DNA of 64,000 bases, taken from contig OY282558.1 of assembly GCA_958295665.1 (NCBI GenBank), forward strand, positions 64,778,789 to 64,842,788. The letters run 5' to 3'. Both the position numbers and the translations under genes were made by a program. This document shows positions 1-11,819 of the stretch, piece after piece; within the stretch, counting starts at the first letter, position 1; each line of letters starts with the position of its first letter. The notes beneath the pieces are model-generated. The model was not told the origin of the DNA and made no database searches. It saw nothing but the letters and a program-made list of their open reading frames with translations. This DNA comes from Tipula vernalis. Its lineage: Eukaryota > Arthropoda > Insecta > Diptera > Tipulidae.

Positions 1-2394
1 AATTTTTTTATTTTTTATTTTATAGCAAAATTGTATGGATAAATTTTGACAGCAAACAAAAACATAACCAACAAATATGAACAAAATTATGCGTTATTCT
101 TAATTCGTATATTTTCACCTCTCAAAATTATCTAAAAAATTAAATATTATTTTCACCCATATCAGAATTATTATTTTTTCATTTATTTTCCGTCACAGAA
201 TAAAAAATAAAAAATATCGTTACCATAAAAATGACGTACTATGAAAATTAATATTGTGTGCGAGAAATATGTTATCATCCGTACACAAAATTTATGTAGA
301 TGTGTTAGAGGGTTGCAATAAAAAGTACTCCATTTGATACTTTTTGTCAATAATTATGGCATCACACTAACACAGCCACAACTTTTTTGTAATAAAAATG
401 TTTACTGACGAAGTTGGGTGTCTCATTCACACAACCACCGATTTTATATTTTTATCTCAATATATTTTTGCTGATAAACATTTTTTCACAATGGAATACC
501 GGCTTTAACATAACGCACCGCGATTTTATAACGAGTCAAATTACTAATTTTCGCTTGCGAATATGCTCAAAAAGAACCTACTACAACCGTTCTAACCATT
601 TACAACACATCTATCCAGCTAATCTTCGATAATAAACCAAAATGGAATTTCCTTATCTCTTCTTTAACAAGATAATTATGTAAAACAACCTAATATTTAC
701 TTATTTTGCACCAACCTAAAATATTTTATTAAAAACTTTACCCATCACTCCATTTTGCATGTTCAATGTTAAACGCGCATTCTTAAATTTCTGCTATCCC
801 AGTAAAACGTCGACATTCACATTGCCACAATTCTTTAAATTCCATTCAAAAATATTTTGCTCAACTGTAGGAATGTGGATGAATTCAGTTTTTTCTTTTT
901 TTTTTTTTTTGGTTTTGAGTTGGTATATTCGAATACAATCAACATCGCACATGTGAACGCTGCGCCATATTTAAAAGTACATAAACGCGCGAAACAAAAG
1001 CCGTGCTCCAATAAAAGCGTTTTGTTTGTTGTTTTCAAAAATATGGTTGGTTGGTCGAAATCATATATTGTTTTTTTTGTAAACTTCAAAATGCAGCGAA
1101 ACCAAACAGAAAGAAGTCAAAATTAAGTATTTATTAGAAAGCCGTTTTTAGTCATGTGGGCACAACACAACCTGTCTATATTGATATGCTTTTTGGGATA
1201 TTTATTATAACAAAAACCAAGCTAACCCAACCAAAATGTACACTAGAAAAATATTGGTACATATGTATTGTTCATACATTAGCATGGCCTAGACTCGAAG
1301 AAGCCAAAAAATAACAATACAATTGGGGAGCAGCCAACATATTGCTACTCAGCTCTACTCTGGCACAGTACAAAATTTATTCACATGCGATTCGAGTTAA
1401 GTCGTTTTTACAAATCAAATTGTTTTTATTGATGCGGCGCGCAGAAAATAATGTTGATGAGGCAACATTTTATATTTTGTGTAATATTTAGAAAGTATAA
1501 TCCAACAAAAAAACTTAGTCGACACCATATTATTCCCTCCTGGTATTTTCATATTTACCGTAATGGTTAAACGTTATGTGACGCAAAATATGACATTTCT
1601 AAAATATGTGTTGTGTGCACCACTATTTTTATTTTATTCATCATAAAAGTATGTACCTCACACATCTGCATACAAATGGTTTAAAATTTACTGTTATCCT
1701 CATGCAATCGATTCAACTGACCAGTATAGCAAAATTTTGTTAGAGCATTAGCAGCAGCGCACACACAAGTAATGAGATTAGAGAGTACGTCAATTAATAA
1801 ATTAAATTTTACATGATAAAATATTTTCAAAACAAAAACTTGTCTTATTTTTTTTCCAGTCTCGCAACCTGTTAAAATAACTACATTACATATCACATTT
1901 TGCCCATTAGTCGGAGCAAGTTCGAGTAAATTATTTTCTTATATATTCCAACGTATGTAGCTGGGGATAGAAAAGAATACGCGCCGATATTTGAAAAGTT
2001 AATTTTCTTGGTACTTCTTCAAATCTATGTGTCCCTTGTGAATATATTTTGTTATAAAATTGCACTTTTTCACAGCGTATTGATTCTGAGTACTGACACT
2101 GAGGGGTAGCGTCGTGTCACTAAATATCGTTTTTAGTTGAAAACCAATCGTTTATGAGTTGTGAAGCGTTTCTTATTTGTTTGATGTAGGTTGAATTTAA
2201 AAGATTTAGAATGACAGAAGTACCGATTTTCAATTAAATTATCCGATTATGTGAGGTTTTGAGTGTCATGGGGGCTGGAGAAATTGAAATCTTCGTAAAG
2301 GGCGATAGCATCATACGTGACGAGTATGTGTTCGAACTACAATATCTGCTAAGATCTGTTGGAGACTTTTCCAATCTTATAGGGAGAAATCCGC
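1..2394. other. AT-rich DNA without recognised gene
   Basis: No reading frame here resembles a known protein. The stretch is strongly A/T rich, with a T homopolymer near 890-910. Short open frames are scattered on both strands but carry no recognisable motif. It could be intergenic or intronic host DNA; nothing in the sequence decides this. Confidence 0.5.
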
Positions 2395-2545
2395 TGTAAG
2401 GCTCTTATCTTCTGTATATCACCTCTTTTATACCGTCGAAACCAGTACTCACTCACATGTTGAAATAGATGGCACGTTAATCACCATAAGCTTCCAACAG
2501 CATTCGTTGACTTTCTTCAGCAGCACTTTTCTTCAAATAATGAGT
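2395..2545 (-). pseudogene. mariner transposase N-terminal relic
   Basis: Read on the minus strand, this stretch gives in broken frames a pattern like the N-terminal DNA-binding region of mariner transposases: a piece FLKKSAAEESQRMLLEAYGD followed, after a frame change, by a WFRRYKRGD-like piece. The order and spacing fit the helix-turn-helix region that binds the transposon ends. No terminal repeats or catalytic domain were found on this strand nearby. It is a short dead fragment. The match is from my memory of the family; a BLASTX search would confirm it. Confidence 0.45.
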
Positions 2546-2799
2546 ACAAAAGCAAAGCTTCCCGCAAATTGCATTTTTTTAGCACAAAATTCGACTTCTT
2601 CAACGCTAAAAATACCGTCTTGGACACTTCGGCATAAACTGAAAAAGCTGCGACATGATGCTTTGACATGAAATTAGCAACGATATTACCCGATACGATA
2701 TAGTACTAAAGAGTCTTTCCATAGGACACACAACATTTTCTATATATTTTCAGTAGTGAATGGCAAATCACCACGAAATATTATAGCGTTGAACAAAGT

Positions 2800-3345
2800 G
2801 TGCAAATCATCAAATTTTATTTCAAAATCAGTGCTCCATTCGAGAAACGTTCCGCGCATTACGTGATTTTTATCCTCGCCACAACCGTTCTGCCGTGTCG
2901 ACTACTTGACGTTTGGTGACCAAATTCGAGTCAACCGGTTCGATAAATAATTAGTCAACAGAAATACGTCACCGAAACCCATAGGAACTTAAGGTAAACA
3001 ACGACCATAGACAACGCCGTGTGTTCGCTGACTGGACTCTGGAACTGTTGGAAGTTGAAAAGGCCTATTTTTAGATGAATGAATATGTATGTGAACAAGT
3101 AAAATTTTCGCATTTGGGGCGATACCAATTCAAATGCATTCGGAGAAAGTTACTGTTTGGTGCGGATTTTGATCTGGCGGAATCTTCGGTCCGTACTTCT
3201 TCCAAAATGAAACTGGCGAGGTCACATTTTACCAAGTCTATTAGGGTCAACAAGATTCAAGATCTTACAAAGAACAATTCGTGGTATCACTTTCCAACCA
3301 AAGATAACACCTGTCAAATTACAGAATTTTCATCTTTGGTGGAAC
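2800..3345 (+). pseudogene. mariner/Tc1-superfamily transposase relic
   Basis: On the plus strand, three frames together show the layout of a mariner-superfamily transposase. A start resembling VQIIKFYFKN and FRALRDFYPRHNRS (helix-turn-helix region) lies at about 2800-2890. An FADWTLELLEVE piece lies near 3030-3060, and a catalytic-core segment reading FRIWGDTN, VTVWCGF and GGIFGPYFFQNETG spans about 3100-3230. The block around the first catalytic aspartate is badly eroded. Stops and frameshifts occur throughout, so it cannot make a transposase. It lies just outside the gypsy element starting at 3701 and has opposite orientation to the relic at 2395-2545, so the two are separate insertions. 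Confidence 0.6.
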
Positions 3346-3695
3346 GAGCCACGAAATTTATGTACAACACATTTAGCACACAAAATGTCGATGATGATAC
3401 ACTCGAATTAAAAAGAGAATACACGAATTTAACATCAATTGCCGTTTCTGCAGTAGCAAATCAAACGAACTGATAAATCGATACAGCTCTTATATGAAAC
3501 TTGTGCGGATTCTCATACTGTTTAACCTTTCGAAATAATGCTAAATCAAAGAGTATTTGAATTAATGGACCACTGTCTATACACAGGAAATATAAACCTA
3601 ATATGCGTTAATTCGCCATCTGCATAAGGCACGTCAACTTCTTCGGAAATGTTCAAATACTGTCATTGAAACCTTTTCTCGACTTAACAGATTTG
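3346..3695. other. no recognised feature
   Basis: Between the mariner relic and the gypsy LTR I see no protein motif, repeat or RNA gene. It includes the pre-insertion target site CTTAC at its right edge (3696-3700), duplicated at 12696-12700. Confidence 0.5.
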
Positions 3696-3700
3696 CTTAC

Positions 3701-3856
3701 TGTTTTGTTATGGACTATATAAAAGATTTATATCTTAAATATGGAGTAGGAATATCGAGCGTCACGCTTGTTCTCTCGTATCTGCCGCCCTCTCCAATCA
3801 GAGTCCACATCACACTGGTATTGTACAGTGTGTACTCAGTGGTATCTACCACAACA
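3701..3856 (-). repeat. 3' LTR of outer gypsy element
   Basis: This 156-bp copy matches 12504-12695 with four base differences and lacks 36 bp present there (between TTTATAT and CTTAAATATGG). Both copies start TGTTTTG and end CACAACA on the plus strand. The divergence shows this insertion is older than the nested one. Confidence 0.95.
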
Positions 3857-4000
3857 TCTTCCTTGCCTTTTAAAAGAAACATACTTAAGATATTTTAAAA
3901 TTATACAATTCAAAGCAATCAATTCAAAAGCACAACTTTATAATTAAATATAGAAACAAAACTAAAAGTTAAAATTAAAAGACAAATCGGACCCATCTAT

Positions 4001-4262
4001 CTATCCTTCCATACAATAATCTTTGAACTTTTCGGGCATCGTACAAATTCGCCTCGGACGAGTATGTTGTTGTGTAGAAATTGAAGTCATTTCAGTAGTA
4101 GTTGGTAAAAATGCATCAGGGGCATGAGACGATACTGGAATCTGTGATGTAACATTCTGTCTTAAAACATTATCGGTGTTTAGATCGATGGTACCGCTAA
4201 TTTCTTCATCGTAGATATCCTCTGTCGTCTTTATAGTAATTGCATCATCAGAAAGACAAGGC
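4001..4262 (-). pseudogene. C-terminal end of outer element's pol, severed
   Basis: The minus-strand frame ending at the stop at 4001-4003 is open up to the edge of the nested element. It ends in the basic RPRRICTMPEKFKDYC-type tail common to gypsy integrases of this group; the nested element's own pol ends with a similar RFKDFVM. Its codon phase matches that of the integrase frame entering from the other side at 8769, once the nested element and one target duplication are discounted. It is therefore the displaced tail of the gene at 8769-9596. Confidence 0.85.
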
Positions 4263-4266
4263 TTTA

Positions 4267-4453
4267 TGTTTTGTTTCTCCGATTATAATTAAATTATACA
4301 CACAATGCTTTTTAATTACATCGTTAATTTATTTAATCCATTTTAGGTTAATTGTGTTATCGAAGCACCTCCGTTAACCACTGACGTCTTGTTCCTCTTC
4401 TACTTCACTCTATCAGAAATACCCTAAGAACAATGTACTTCGATTACACAACA
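4267..4453 (-). repeat. 3' LTR of inner gypsy element
   Basis: 187-bp repeat, TG...CA ends, identical to 8582-8768 except for two bases (near GAAGCACCTCC here versus GAAGCAGCCCC there). Confidence 0.97.
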
Positions 4454-4506
4454 TCCCTCTTTTCACATATATATATTATATATATAAACAATGTTCTTAT
4501 ACTAAC

Positions 4507-7500
4507 TTACATTACAAAATCTTTAAACCTTTGAGGCAATACGCACTGCCGACGTAAATGAAGCCTAGAATCAGAATTAGTATTTTCTTCATTAATACCC
4601 TCATTATCCGCCCTTTCATTGACGTCGCCAAATACGCTTACATTATTTCTTTCAATCTCGTTTCTGTCGCTATTTAATTCGGTATAAGAAGTTGGTATTT
4701 GGATCCCGTAATCGTCTTCACCTCTATTCTGTAAATAAGGAGCCGGTATCGTATGAAATCTATTTCGGCGGTATATTCCACCACTTGCTTTAATTAAATA
4801 CGAATTAGGATACTGCAATTTCCTTACCACTCTTCCATATCGTCTCAAATCGGTTATCCAAACACCATCTCCTTCATTTAGTTCCGATAATTTCTTAGTA
4901 TTACGAGTATGTCTTCTATTATAATTTTGTACTTGCTTATCCTTAAGGATTTCCTCATTCTTTAACACATTTTTAGGATAACTAGGAACCAGTAACTTCG
5001 GGAGCACTGGCAAATGAGACTTAATTTTTCGACCCAACATCAATTCAGCCGGTGAATAACCATTTGAAAGAGGTGTCGTCCTATAACTCAACATTGCCTT
5101 GTGAAATTCTGATTCCGAACTCGAATTCTTTTTTATAATACTCTTAGCTACTTTAACCGCTGCCTCCACAGCACCGTTGGACTGACTGTAGTACGGACTA
5201 CTTGTAACATGGACGAAATTATACTCCTGAGCAAACCTTCGAAATTTAGCTTGAAACTGAGGGCCATTATCCGTTCGCAAAACATCACATATACCAAACC
5301 TTGAAAATATTATGTGCATACATCTAATTATGCACTCTTCATTCATAGAATTTAATTGCGAAATTTCAAAGTATCTCGAAAAATAGTCCGTAAATATAAA
5401 ATACCATTTACCGTTAATCTTAAATAGGCCCACTGCAGTTTTTTCCATTGGACGCGTTGGGATTAATTCTCTTTCGAACGGCTCTCTATAATTCTCTCTC
5501 TCCTCAACACACTGCGGACAGTTACGAATATATGTCTCTAGTTGTGAACTTAAACCCAACCACCATACCGACATTTGTGCACGACGTCTGCTTTTGACTA
5601 TTTCCTGATGCCCTAAATGAATAAATTCGATCACTTCCCTCTGCAATGCAGGTGGTATAATAATTATTTGCCATTTCAATAATACCCCTTCAATCACATT
5701 AAAATCATTTCTATGCTGATAGTACAGCCAAATAAACTCCGACAATCTATTTCTCCCTGGCCATCCTTCATCACAATAACGCTTCAAATTTTTGCAAACC
5801 TCGTCTAATTCATGATACTTTCTAATCTTTTCCATATAACTATCTTTAATAGGCAAATTTTCTCTAACAAAATTAACAAATGCTTCCACTTCAATGCCCA
5901 TTTCATCATACAATTCTTTTGTGCTACTATCTGGACTACGAGATAAAGCATCCGCAACCACTAATTGTTTGCCTGGTACATAAACCACCTCATAGTCATA
6001 CCGCATTAATCTAATTCGGAAACGTTGTAGTCTAGGAGTGAGACTATCCAAATCCTTTGATTGAAGAATCTGGATCAATGGCTTATGGTCTGTTTCAAGC
6101 ATCACCTTCAAACCAAGTATATATTCTGCAAACTTTTCCGCAGCCCAAGTCAAACCTAAAGCCTCTTTTTCAATCTGTGCATAACGACGTTCAGCATCCG
6201 TTAAAGTTCGCGATGCATATGCTACAATTTCTCTTACTCCCTCCGAATTCTCTTGTAATAAACAATCCCCAATACCATAGGATGAAGCATCCGCACTAAC
6301 TACTATCTTCTTTGATGTATCAAAATACGCAAGGGTTGGTGATTCTGATAAAATTTCTTTAATTTTCAAAAATGCCTGTTGTTGATTTATTGCCCATACA
6401 AATTCCATACCATTTCTCAACAACGAATTCAAAGGTTCAAGCAGAATTGATCGATTTCTAATAAATCGATTTACGAAATTCAACATGCCCAAAAACCTGA
6501 GGAGCTCTGTTTTGTTCTTAGGTGCGGAATATTCCATTATTGCTCCAATACGATCTGGATCCACCGATATACCCGCTGCCGACAAGCAATGCCCTAGGTA
6601 TTTGATGTTTTGAACACCAAACTCACATTTTTGCTTATTAATCGTTATGCCCTCTTGCTTTAATTTGTCTAACACCTGTCTCAAAATTCCATCGTGTTCC
6701 TCAATCGAATTAGCGTAAATGAGGATGTCATCCACATGGAACACCACGTTTGGGATTCCTGCTATTACCTGGGAAAATTGCGTAACAAAATATTCTGATG
6801 CGCACGATACTCCAAAAGGAAGTTTTTTGAAAACAAAACGACCGAAAGGACAAATAAAGCAAGTAAGCAACTAGCTTGTCTTATTTAATTTAATTTGGTA
6901 AAATCCTTTATTAATATCAATTTTGGAAAACCATTGAGCGCCCTGCAATTTATTCAGAACCGATTCAACCTTAAATATAGGAAAATATGGACGTTGGACA
7001 TATTTATTCAATTTCGTGTAATCACAACACAGTCTTATTTCTTGTCCTTTGGGAACAATTACAATAGGTGAAACCCACTCTGTTATTTCCTAAATTGGTT
7101 CAATCACTTCTAATTCTACTAATCGTTTGAGCTCCGTTTCCAATTTGCCCAATAACGAAATTGGCACCGTGCGTGGTACAGATTGTACAAACGGAATTGC
7201 GTTCGGCTGTAATTTTATTGACACCGTTCCTTTGAACTCCCCAATGGGTTTAAAAAGCTCAGGAAATTCTGTATACACTTGAACCGAACTGTTAATTGAA
7301 CGTACATTTAAAAACTGCTTACACTTTAATGCATTTAACTCCATAATAGCCCTACGCCCCAAAATTGACACCTGCAAACCTTCGACAATATATGCAAAAC
7401 ATTTAAATTCTACATTTTCTAGATTCAAAGTTAAAAAAATCCTACCTTTGACACTCAGCGCCTTACCATCAGGACCCTTTAAAACCAACTTAGCAGGTTC

Positions 7501-7683
7501 TATTTTATACCTCAACACCTCTGGCACCATGCTACCCGCAATACATACACAGTCAGATCCGGTATCGATCAAAAATCTGTGGAGACATCCGAATTCTACA
7601 ATCAAAATGTCTAATCTCCAGCTACTATCGTCACTACCCTTAGTATTATAAATAATAATATTTCCTATTGTAAATTCCGTTGA
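4507..7683 (-). pseudogene. inner element pol: protease, reverse transcriptase, RNase H, integrase
   Basis: Read from 7683 down to 4507 in one frame, broken by TAG codons at about 7090-7092 and 6871-6873. It holds an aspartic protease active site (FLIDTGSDCVC, about 7560-7580), the reverse transcriptase, RNase H and integrase. The RT shows the substrate-binding LPFG motif and a polymerase core FHVDDILIYA (about 6720). A tethered RNase H follows (VVSADASSYGIG, RRYAQIEKEALG, LETDHKPL). The integrase has an HHCC zinc region (ending RNCPQCVEE) and a DDE core with FTDYFSRY, RTDNGPQF and an SNGAVEAAVK glutamate. The C terminus is basic. These proteins process Gag, copy RNA to DNA and insert it. The two TAG codons look like single-base nonsense changes, and the rest is well preserved. 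Pol follows gag without frame change, separated by one TAA. Confidence 0.93.
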
Positions 7684-8484
7684 TTAAAGTTCCGCTTCTT
7701 CGATACTATCGGTTTCGATCATATTTGCCCTCTTCTGACCCACATTTGATTTAAATCCTGAAACAGCTGGTTGTGCTGCTTTCATCACCTTTTTATTTGC
7801 GTTAAAGCACGCTACTGCATAATGCCCCCTCTTGCCACAGGATAAACAATTTACCCTAAATGCAGGACATTTTACCCTCTCATGCGGCGTCTTAAAGCAA
7901 AACATACATTTTTGCTGATTTCTATGTGCGCTCGAAAAAAAATTCCCATGTTTTGAATTTTCTGTCACTGCCCTTATCGACTTTTCTTTATCTTCACATA
8001 TTACTTGTGTTTGTTGTTTCTGTTCTTTCAAAGTGAGGTTAGTTTTTAACTGCATGACCTCACTAACACGTCGATCGTTCACCCCGACTACAATTCTATC
8101 ACGAATTAACTCTTCTTTTAAGATGTTGTATTCACATCCTTCCGCTATGGAATGCAACTTCCCGATGAACTCCTCTACAGTTTCGCCTTGGTACTGTATT
8201 CTTGTATTAAATTTATATCGCTCAAATATTATATTTTTCGTAGGTTTAAAATAAGCGTCAAATTTCTCAAATGCTTTTTCCAATGTAACAGGTTGTTCAC
8301 TAAACTGCAATGCTATTTCTTCACTTTTTGATCCCATTACATAGAACAATATATCGATTTTTTCTTTATCATCTTTCTTTGTTACACCACTTACTGTCAT
8401 ACATCTTTGGAACCGTTTTTTCCAAGCCGGCCATGCCTCAAATTTATCAAATGTAAAATTATCCGGCGCCTGAATATTTTGCAT
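7684..8484 (-). CDS. inner element gag (capsid/nucleocapsid)
   Basis: About 266 residues starting at the ATG at 8482-8484 and ending at the TAA at 7684-7686. The start reads MQNIQAPDNFTFDKFEAW, typical of gypsy capsid N termini, and upstream codons are only a lysine run from an A25 tract, so I prefer this methionine. Two CCHC zinc knuckles lie near the C terminus (CMFCFKTPHERVKC and CLSCGKRGHYAVAC), the nucleocapsid RNA-binding part. The frame is open throughout. Pol continues in the same frame after the TAA, so pol would need stop read-through or another device. The A25 run directly before the start codon is unusual. Confidence 0.9.
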   Translation of the reverse strand: MQNIQAPDNFTFDKFEAWPAWKKRFQRCMTVSGVTKKDDKEKIDILFYVMGSKSEEIALQFSEQPVTLEKAFEKFDAYFKPTKNIIFERYKFNTRIQYQGETVEEFIGKLHSIAEGCEYNILKEELIRDRIVVGVNDRRVSEVMQLKTNLTLKEQKQQTQVICEDKEKSIRAVTENSKHGNFFSSAHRNQQKCMFCFKTPHERVKCPAFRVNCLSCGKRGHYAVACFNANKKVMKAAQPAVSGFKSNVGQKRANMIETDSIEEAEL

Positions 8485-8581
8485 TTTTTTTTTTTTTTTT
8501 TTTTTTTTATTTGTAATTTCCACGATTACTGTTATATGGAGCGATATCTTATTATTTTAGTTTAGTTTACCGCTATCACCA

Positions 8582-8768
8582 TGTTTTGTTTCTCCGATTA
8601 TAATTAAATTATACACACAATGCTTTTTAATTACATCGTTAATTTATTTAATCCATTTTAGGTTAATTGTGTTATCGAAGCAGCCCCGTTAACCACTGAC
8701 GTCTTGTTCCTCTTCTACTTCACTCTATCAGAAATACCCTAAGAACAATGTACTTCGATTACACAACA
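8582..8768 (-). repeat. 5' LTR of inner gypsy element
   Basis: 187-bp copy; its minus-strand end abuts the primer-binding site (8570-8581). Promoter and RNA start for the element are expected here. Confidence 0.97.
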
Positions 8769-9596
8769 CTTTATATGAATCAAATCTCGTCGATAAGATG
8801 AATCATCAACATTGACCGCATATGATCTATCCGTGATTCTATTTTCTATGGTCCCTTTTGTCCCTAGTTTATTATTATCGAGATTTAATTGAACAAATAC
8901 TGGTTGTCCAATAGTCAATGGTGGAAGAGATTTCGTTTTTTGGTCATAATAGTATTTGGCCCGATGTCGATTCTCTTCCAGTTTCTCCGGAACATTTTTA
9001 ATTATTTCGGGTTTAAAATTCGATGTTATTGAAGGTATTCCTGTTCGCGTTCTTCTTGACAGCATTCCGTGAGCTGGGCTCGAATTTGTTTTGTTAGGAA
9101 TATTCCGCCAATGTAACAAAGAATACCAGATATCTTCGCCACTTTCTTCACTTTTTTGTATTAGGCGTTTGGTTATTTTTACAGTTGATACACCTTTACC
9201 ATTGCTTTGATGATAATGTGGTGAAGAAACAACATGGGTAAATTTCCACTGCGAAGCAAAATATGCAAACTCTTTACTAACAAAGTTTGTTCCATTATCT
9301 GTTAAGACTCTTTGAGGTATTTCATAGCGGCTGAAATGGCGTTTGCATACGTTAACAACTGAATTGGAAGTCATATCAGTTAATATATCCAGCTCAATAT
9401 AATCCGAGTAGTGGCATACAGTTACTAAAAATTTTGTTTGTTTTCCTTTATAATGAGTGAAAAATACATCCATCGATATGAATTGAAATGGGTAAGTTGC
9501 GATATCGTGAGGCAGCATCTGTGGTTTTGCAAGAGAACTTGAATATTTTGCACAAATATCACATTTTTTTACCATTTCCCGAATCTCAGAACTCAT
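8769..9596 (-). pseudogene. outer element integrase (severed)
   Basis: Minus-strand frame with integrase features: a CDICAKYSSSLAKPQ remnant of the HHCC zinc region near the start, core aspartates in FISMDVFF and LTDNGTNF, and an SNGKGVSTVK segment where a glutamate normally follows the asparagine-glycine. It has been cut after the codon ending at 8769 by the inner element, and its tail continues at 4261-4001 in the same phase. An open frame runs about 30 bases into the inner LTR by chance. The zinc-binding end is truncated at about 9590, where the frame breaks. Confidence 0.88.
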
Positions 9597-10101
9597 ACCT
9601 GGCCAGAAAACATTCTCCCTTGCGATGACTCACATGTACGTTTCTACTTATCAATTTTCTTAATTCGCATGGAATTAAAATTCTATTCTCCATAAATATC
9701 AATCCGTTTTGTGTTGAAAGGTCATTTTTAAATTTATAATAAAATTGAACTTCCTCAGGAACGTTTCTAATATTATTCGGCCATCCGTATGTGATTAGTT
9801 GAATAAGTTTTTGTAAAGATCTGTCATTTTGAGTTACCTGTCTAATATTCTCTATTCTTTCGTCGGTTATATTTAACCCTTGTACTGGATTAACATTCTC
9901 AATTAGATGTATAAATTTTTTTTCACGAGGTATTATATCATTATCATCATTTTCTACTGACATTCTTGATAGTGTATCTGCAACAATATTATTTTTTCCT
10001 TCTATAAACTCCAATTTTAAAGAATGACGTTGCAGGATCATTAACAATAACTGAAGTCGCTTCGGTGCTTTAAGCAATGGCTTTTGAAAAATATTGATCA
10101 A
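9586..10101 (-). pseudogene. outer element RNase H tail and integrase N-terminal region
   Basis: Contains the end of the RNase H/connection region (FIEGKNNIVADTLSRM, the usual GxxNxxADxLSR motif), then the linker and the beginning of the integrase zinc region (HVSHRKGE). It is in a different frame from the neighbours on both sides, so at least two frameshifts have accumulated here. Confidence 0.85.
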
Positions 10102-10111
10102 AGGCTTGTGA

Positions 10112-10831
10112 TCAGTTTTTACCGTCTTTCTCTATCTGAGCATAATTGCGCTCTGTAGCCGTCAATGTTCTGGAAGCATATGCGATAATATCGTCTTGTT
10201 GAAATAATGCAGCGCCCAAGCCAGAGCTACTCGAATCACACTCTATTGTAATTGGCTTAGTACCGTCAAAATACTTCAAGGTTTTAACATTCCCAACTAG
10301 GAACTTTAATTTTTTGAACTCATCCTCCTGAGTTTTTGTCCAAATCCAAGGAGTATCTTCCAACAACAGTTTTCGTAATGGAGTACAATGTGTGCTTAAA
10401 TCTTTTATGTATCTCGCTAGATAATTGATCAGGCCCATAAATCGTTGAAGATCATTTTTATTTACTGGAGATTTCATATTTTGAATAGCACTGATTTTTG
10501 ATGTATCTGCTTTAAGGCCTTCATTTGATAGAATATGACCAAAGAATTTTACAGATGACTGGCATAACTTCAATTTTGATTTATTTAATTTACAATTATA
10601 TTGTCGAAGTCGAATCATTAAACTTTCTAAATTTTTATTATGGTCAATAAGCGCCTCCTCTTTGTTATCACCGCTTCCGTAAATCAAAAGATCATCTGCT
10701 AACACCTCTACACCTTTAAGATCATGTGTCATTTCGCACATCTTCATCTGGAAAATTTCAGACGCTGAACAAATGCCAAACGGTAAGCGTTTCCAGACGT
10801 AGCGTCCAAATGGCGTCCAAAAGCATGTCAA
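10112..10831 (-). pseudogene. outer element reverse transcriptase
   Basis: Carries RT fingers and palm features (CFWTPFGRYVWKRLPFGICSASE, with LADDLLIYG as the catalytic palm motif where YxDD is usual), the LSNEGLKAD thumb segment and the start of RNase H (IECDSSSSGLGAALFQ, RNYAQIEKD). The frame ends where RNase H should continue; 9586-10101 resumes in another frame. Substitution of the first palm residue (LADD) is also seen in working gypsy elements, so by itself it is not a defect. Confidence 0.87.
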
Positions 10832-10985
10832 TTCACTGCTGGATTTTGTTAATTTTACTTGCCAGAAACCCTTTGCTGCATCACACGTTAAAAAACTTGA
10901 GCATTCCCCAGTTCTGGCAAAATTTCATCAACTGTAGTAAATTGACAATTTGGTCTCTTTAGAGCTTTATTGAGAGGAATTGGAT

Positions 10986-11600
10986 CTACGCTAAGCATAT
11001 TCGAAATGAATTCGGTTTTTTAACAATCAAAACATTACTAACCCAATCCGTATGTTTCCTTATCTTTTCGATAATTCCGCCTTGAACTAATTTTTTGAGT
11101 TCAATACGACGCGCTCTTTGTATAACTGGCTTGACATATTTATCTATCTCCAGCTCAACTTCTCCTAGAAGCAGACCATAGTCCCCAAATGTATCGTTAT
11201 ATTTTTCGATAATTCGCTCAGCATCTATTTTGTCAAATTCAGGACTGGCATCCGTTTTCCTAACTGTTTCAATAACTTGCAGATGAATATATTCCAAATT
11301 CCTTGGATAACTTTTAACTTCGTCACTGTACTTAACTAATTTTAATGCAGAGCATGCGTTTGATGACAACAATAGACCATGATTTCTGTTGACAACTTGA
11401 AACAAAAGAGTATACCGCTGTTTATTAATTTCACACGGGATCTTAACTTCTCCAATAGTTTTAATGGAATTCCCGTTGAAATTAATCAGTTCATATTTCG
11501 ATTTGGAGACTACTGAATTTTTCTGGCCCATTAATGCTTTATATGTACATACTATAACCTACTAAACACGAATTTGAGCCCGTGTCCAACATGCCCTCGA
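10986..11600 (-). pseudogene. outer element protease and RT N terminus
   Basis: A DTGS aspartic protease active site is readable at about 11580-11595 in a frame that breaks before 11531. The frame 11531-10986 then gives the rest of the protease and the beginning of RT, with the usual GGIIEKIRKHTDWVSNVLIV segment ending near RICLA. The block joining this to 10831 is out of frame. Confidence 0.8.
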
Positions 11601-11819
11601 CCTGTTTCCATACCTTTCCAAATTTTAACTTCAACGTTGCAATTACATTATACTTGGAAGAAACCGTTGATTTTCCGTCAATTTTAGCAATCAATAAACT
11701 TTTTTGATTATCATTATCATCTTCACTGTAAACTTCATCACTGCCGTTCGGGTTGTTGTTACAGATCTCGTTAACTCGATTCGTTTTCCGTTTATTGGTG
11801 CCACTTCTAAATGATTTTT

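Larger units (their letters stand above)
4262..8773 (-). mobile_element. inner Ty3/gypsy LTR retrotransposon, nearly intact
   Basis: A complete 4502-bp element (4267-8768) on the minus strand with two 187-bp LTRs differing at only two positions. It is flanked by the 5-bp duplication CTTTA (4262-4266, 8769-8773). Adjacent to the 5' LTR the minus strand reads TGGTGATAGCGG (primer-binding site, from 8581). A purine-rich tract (AAAAGAGGGA) abuts the 3' LTR at 4454-4463. Gag and pol share one reading frame from 8484 to 4507, broken by only three stops. LTR similarity and the open frame indicate a recent insertion. No envelope-like gene is present. Confidence 0.96.

Noticed and set aside
3075..3473. 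132-codon open frame on the plus strand
   Set aside because: It overlaps mariner catalytic-core motifs that read correctly in the neighbouring frames; the long frame itself shows no family motif.
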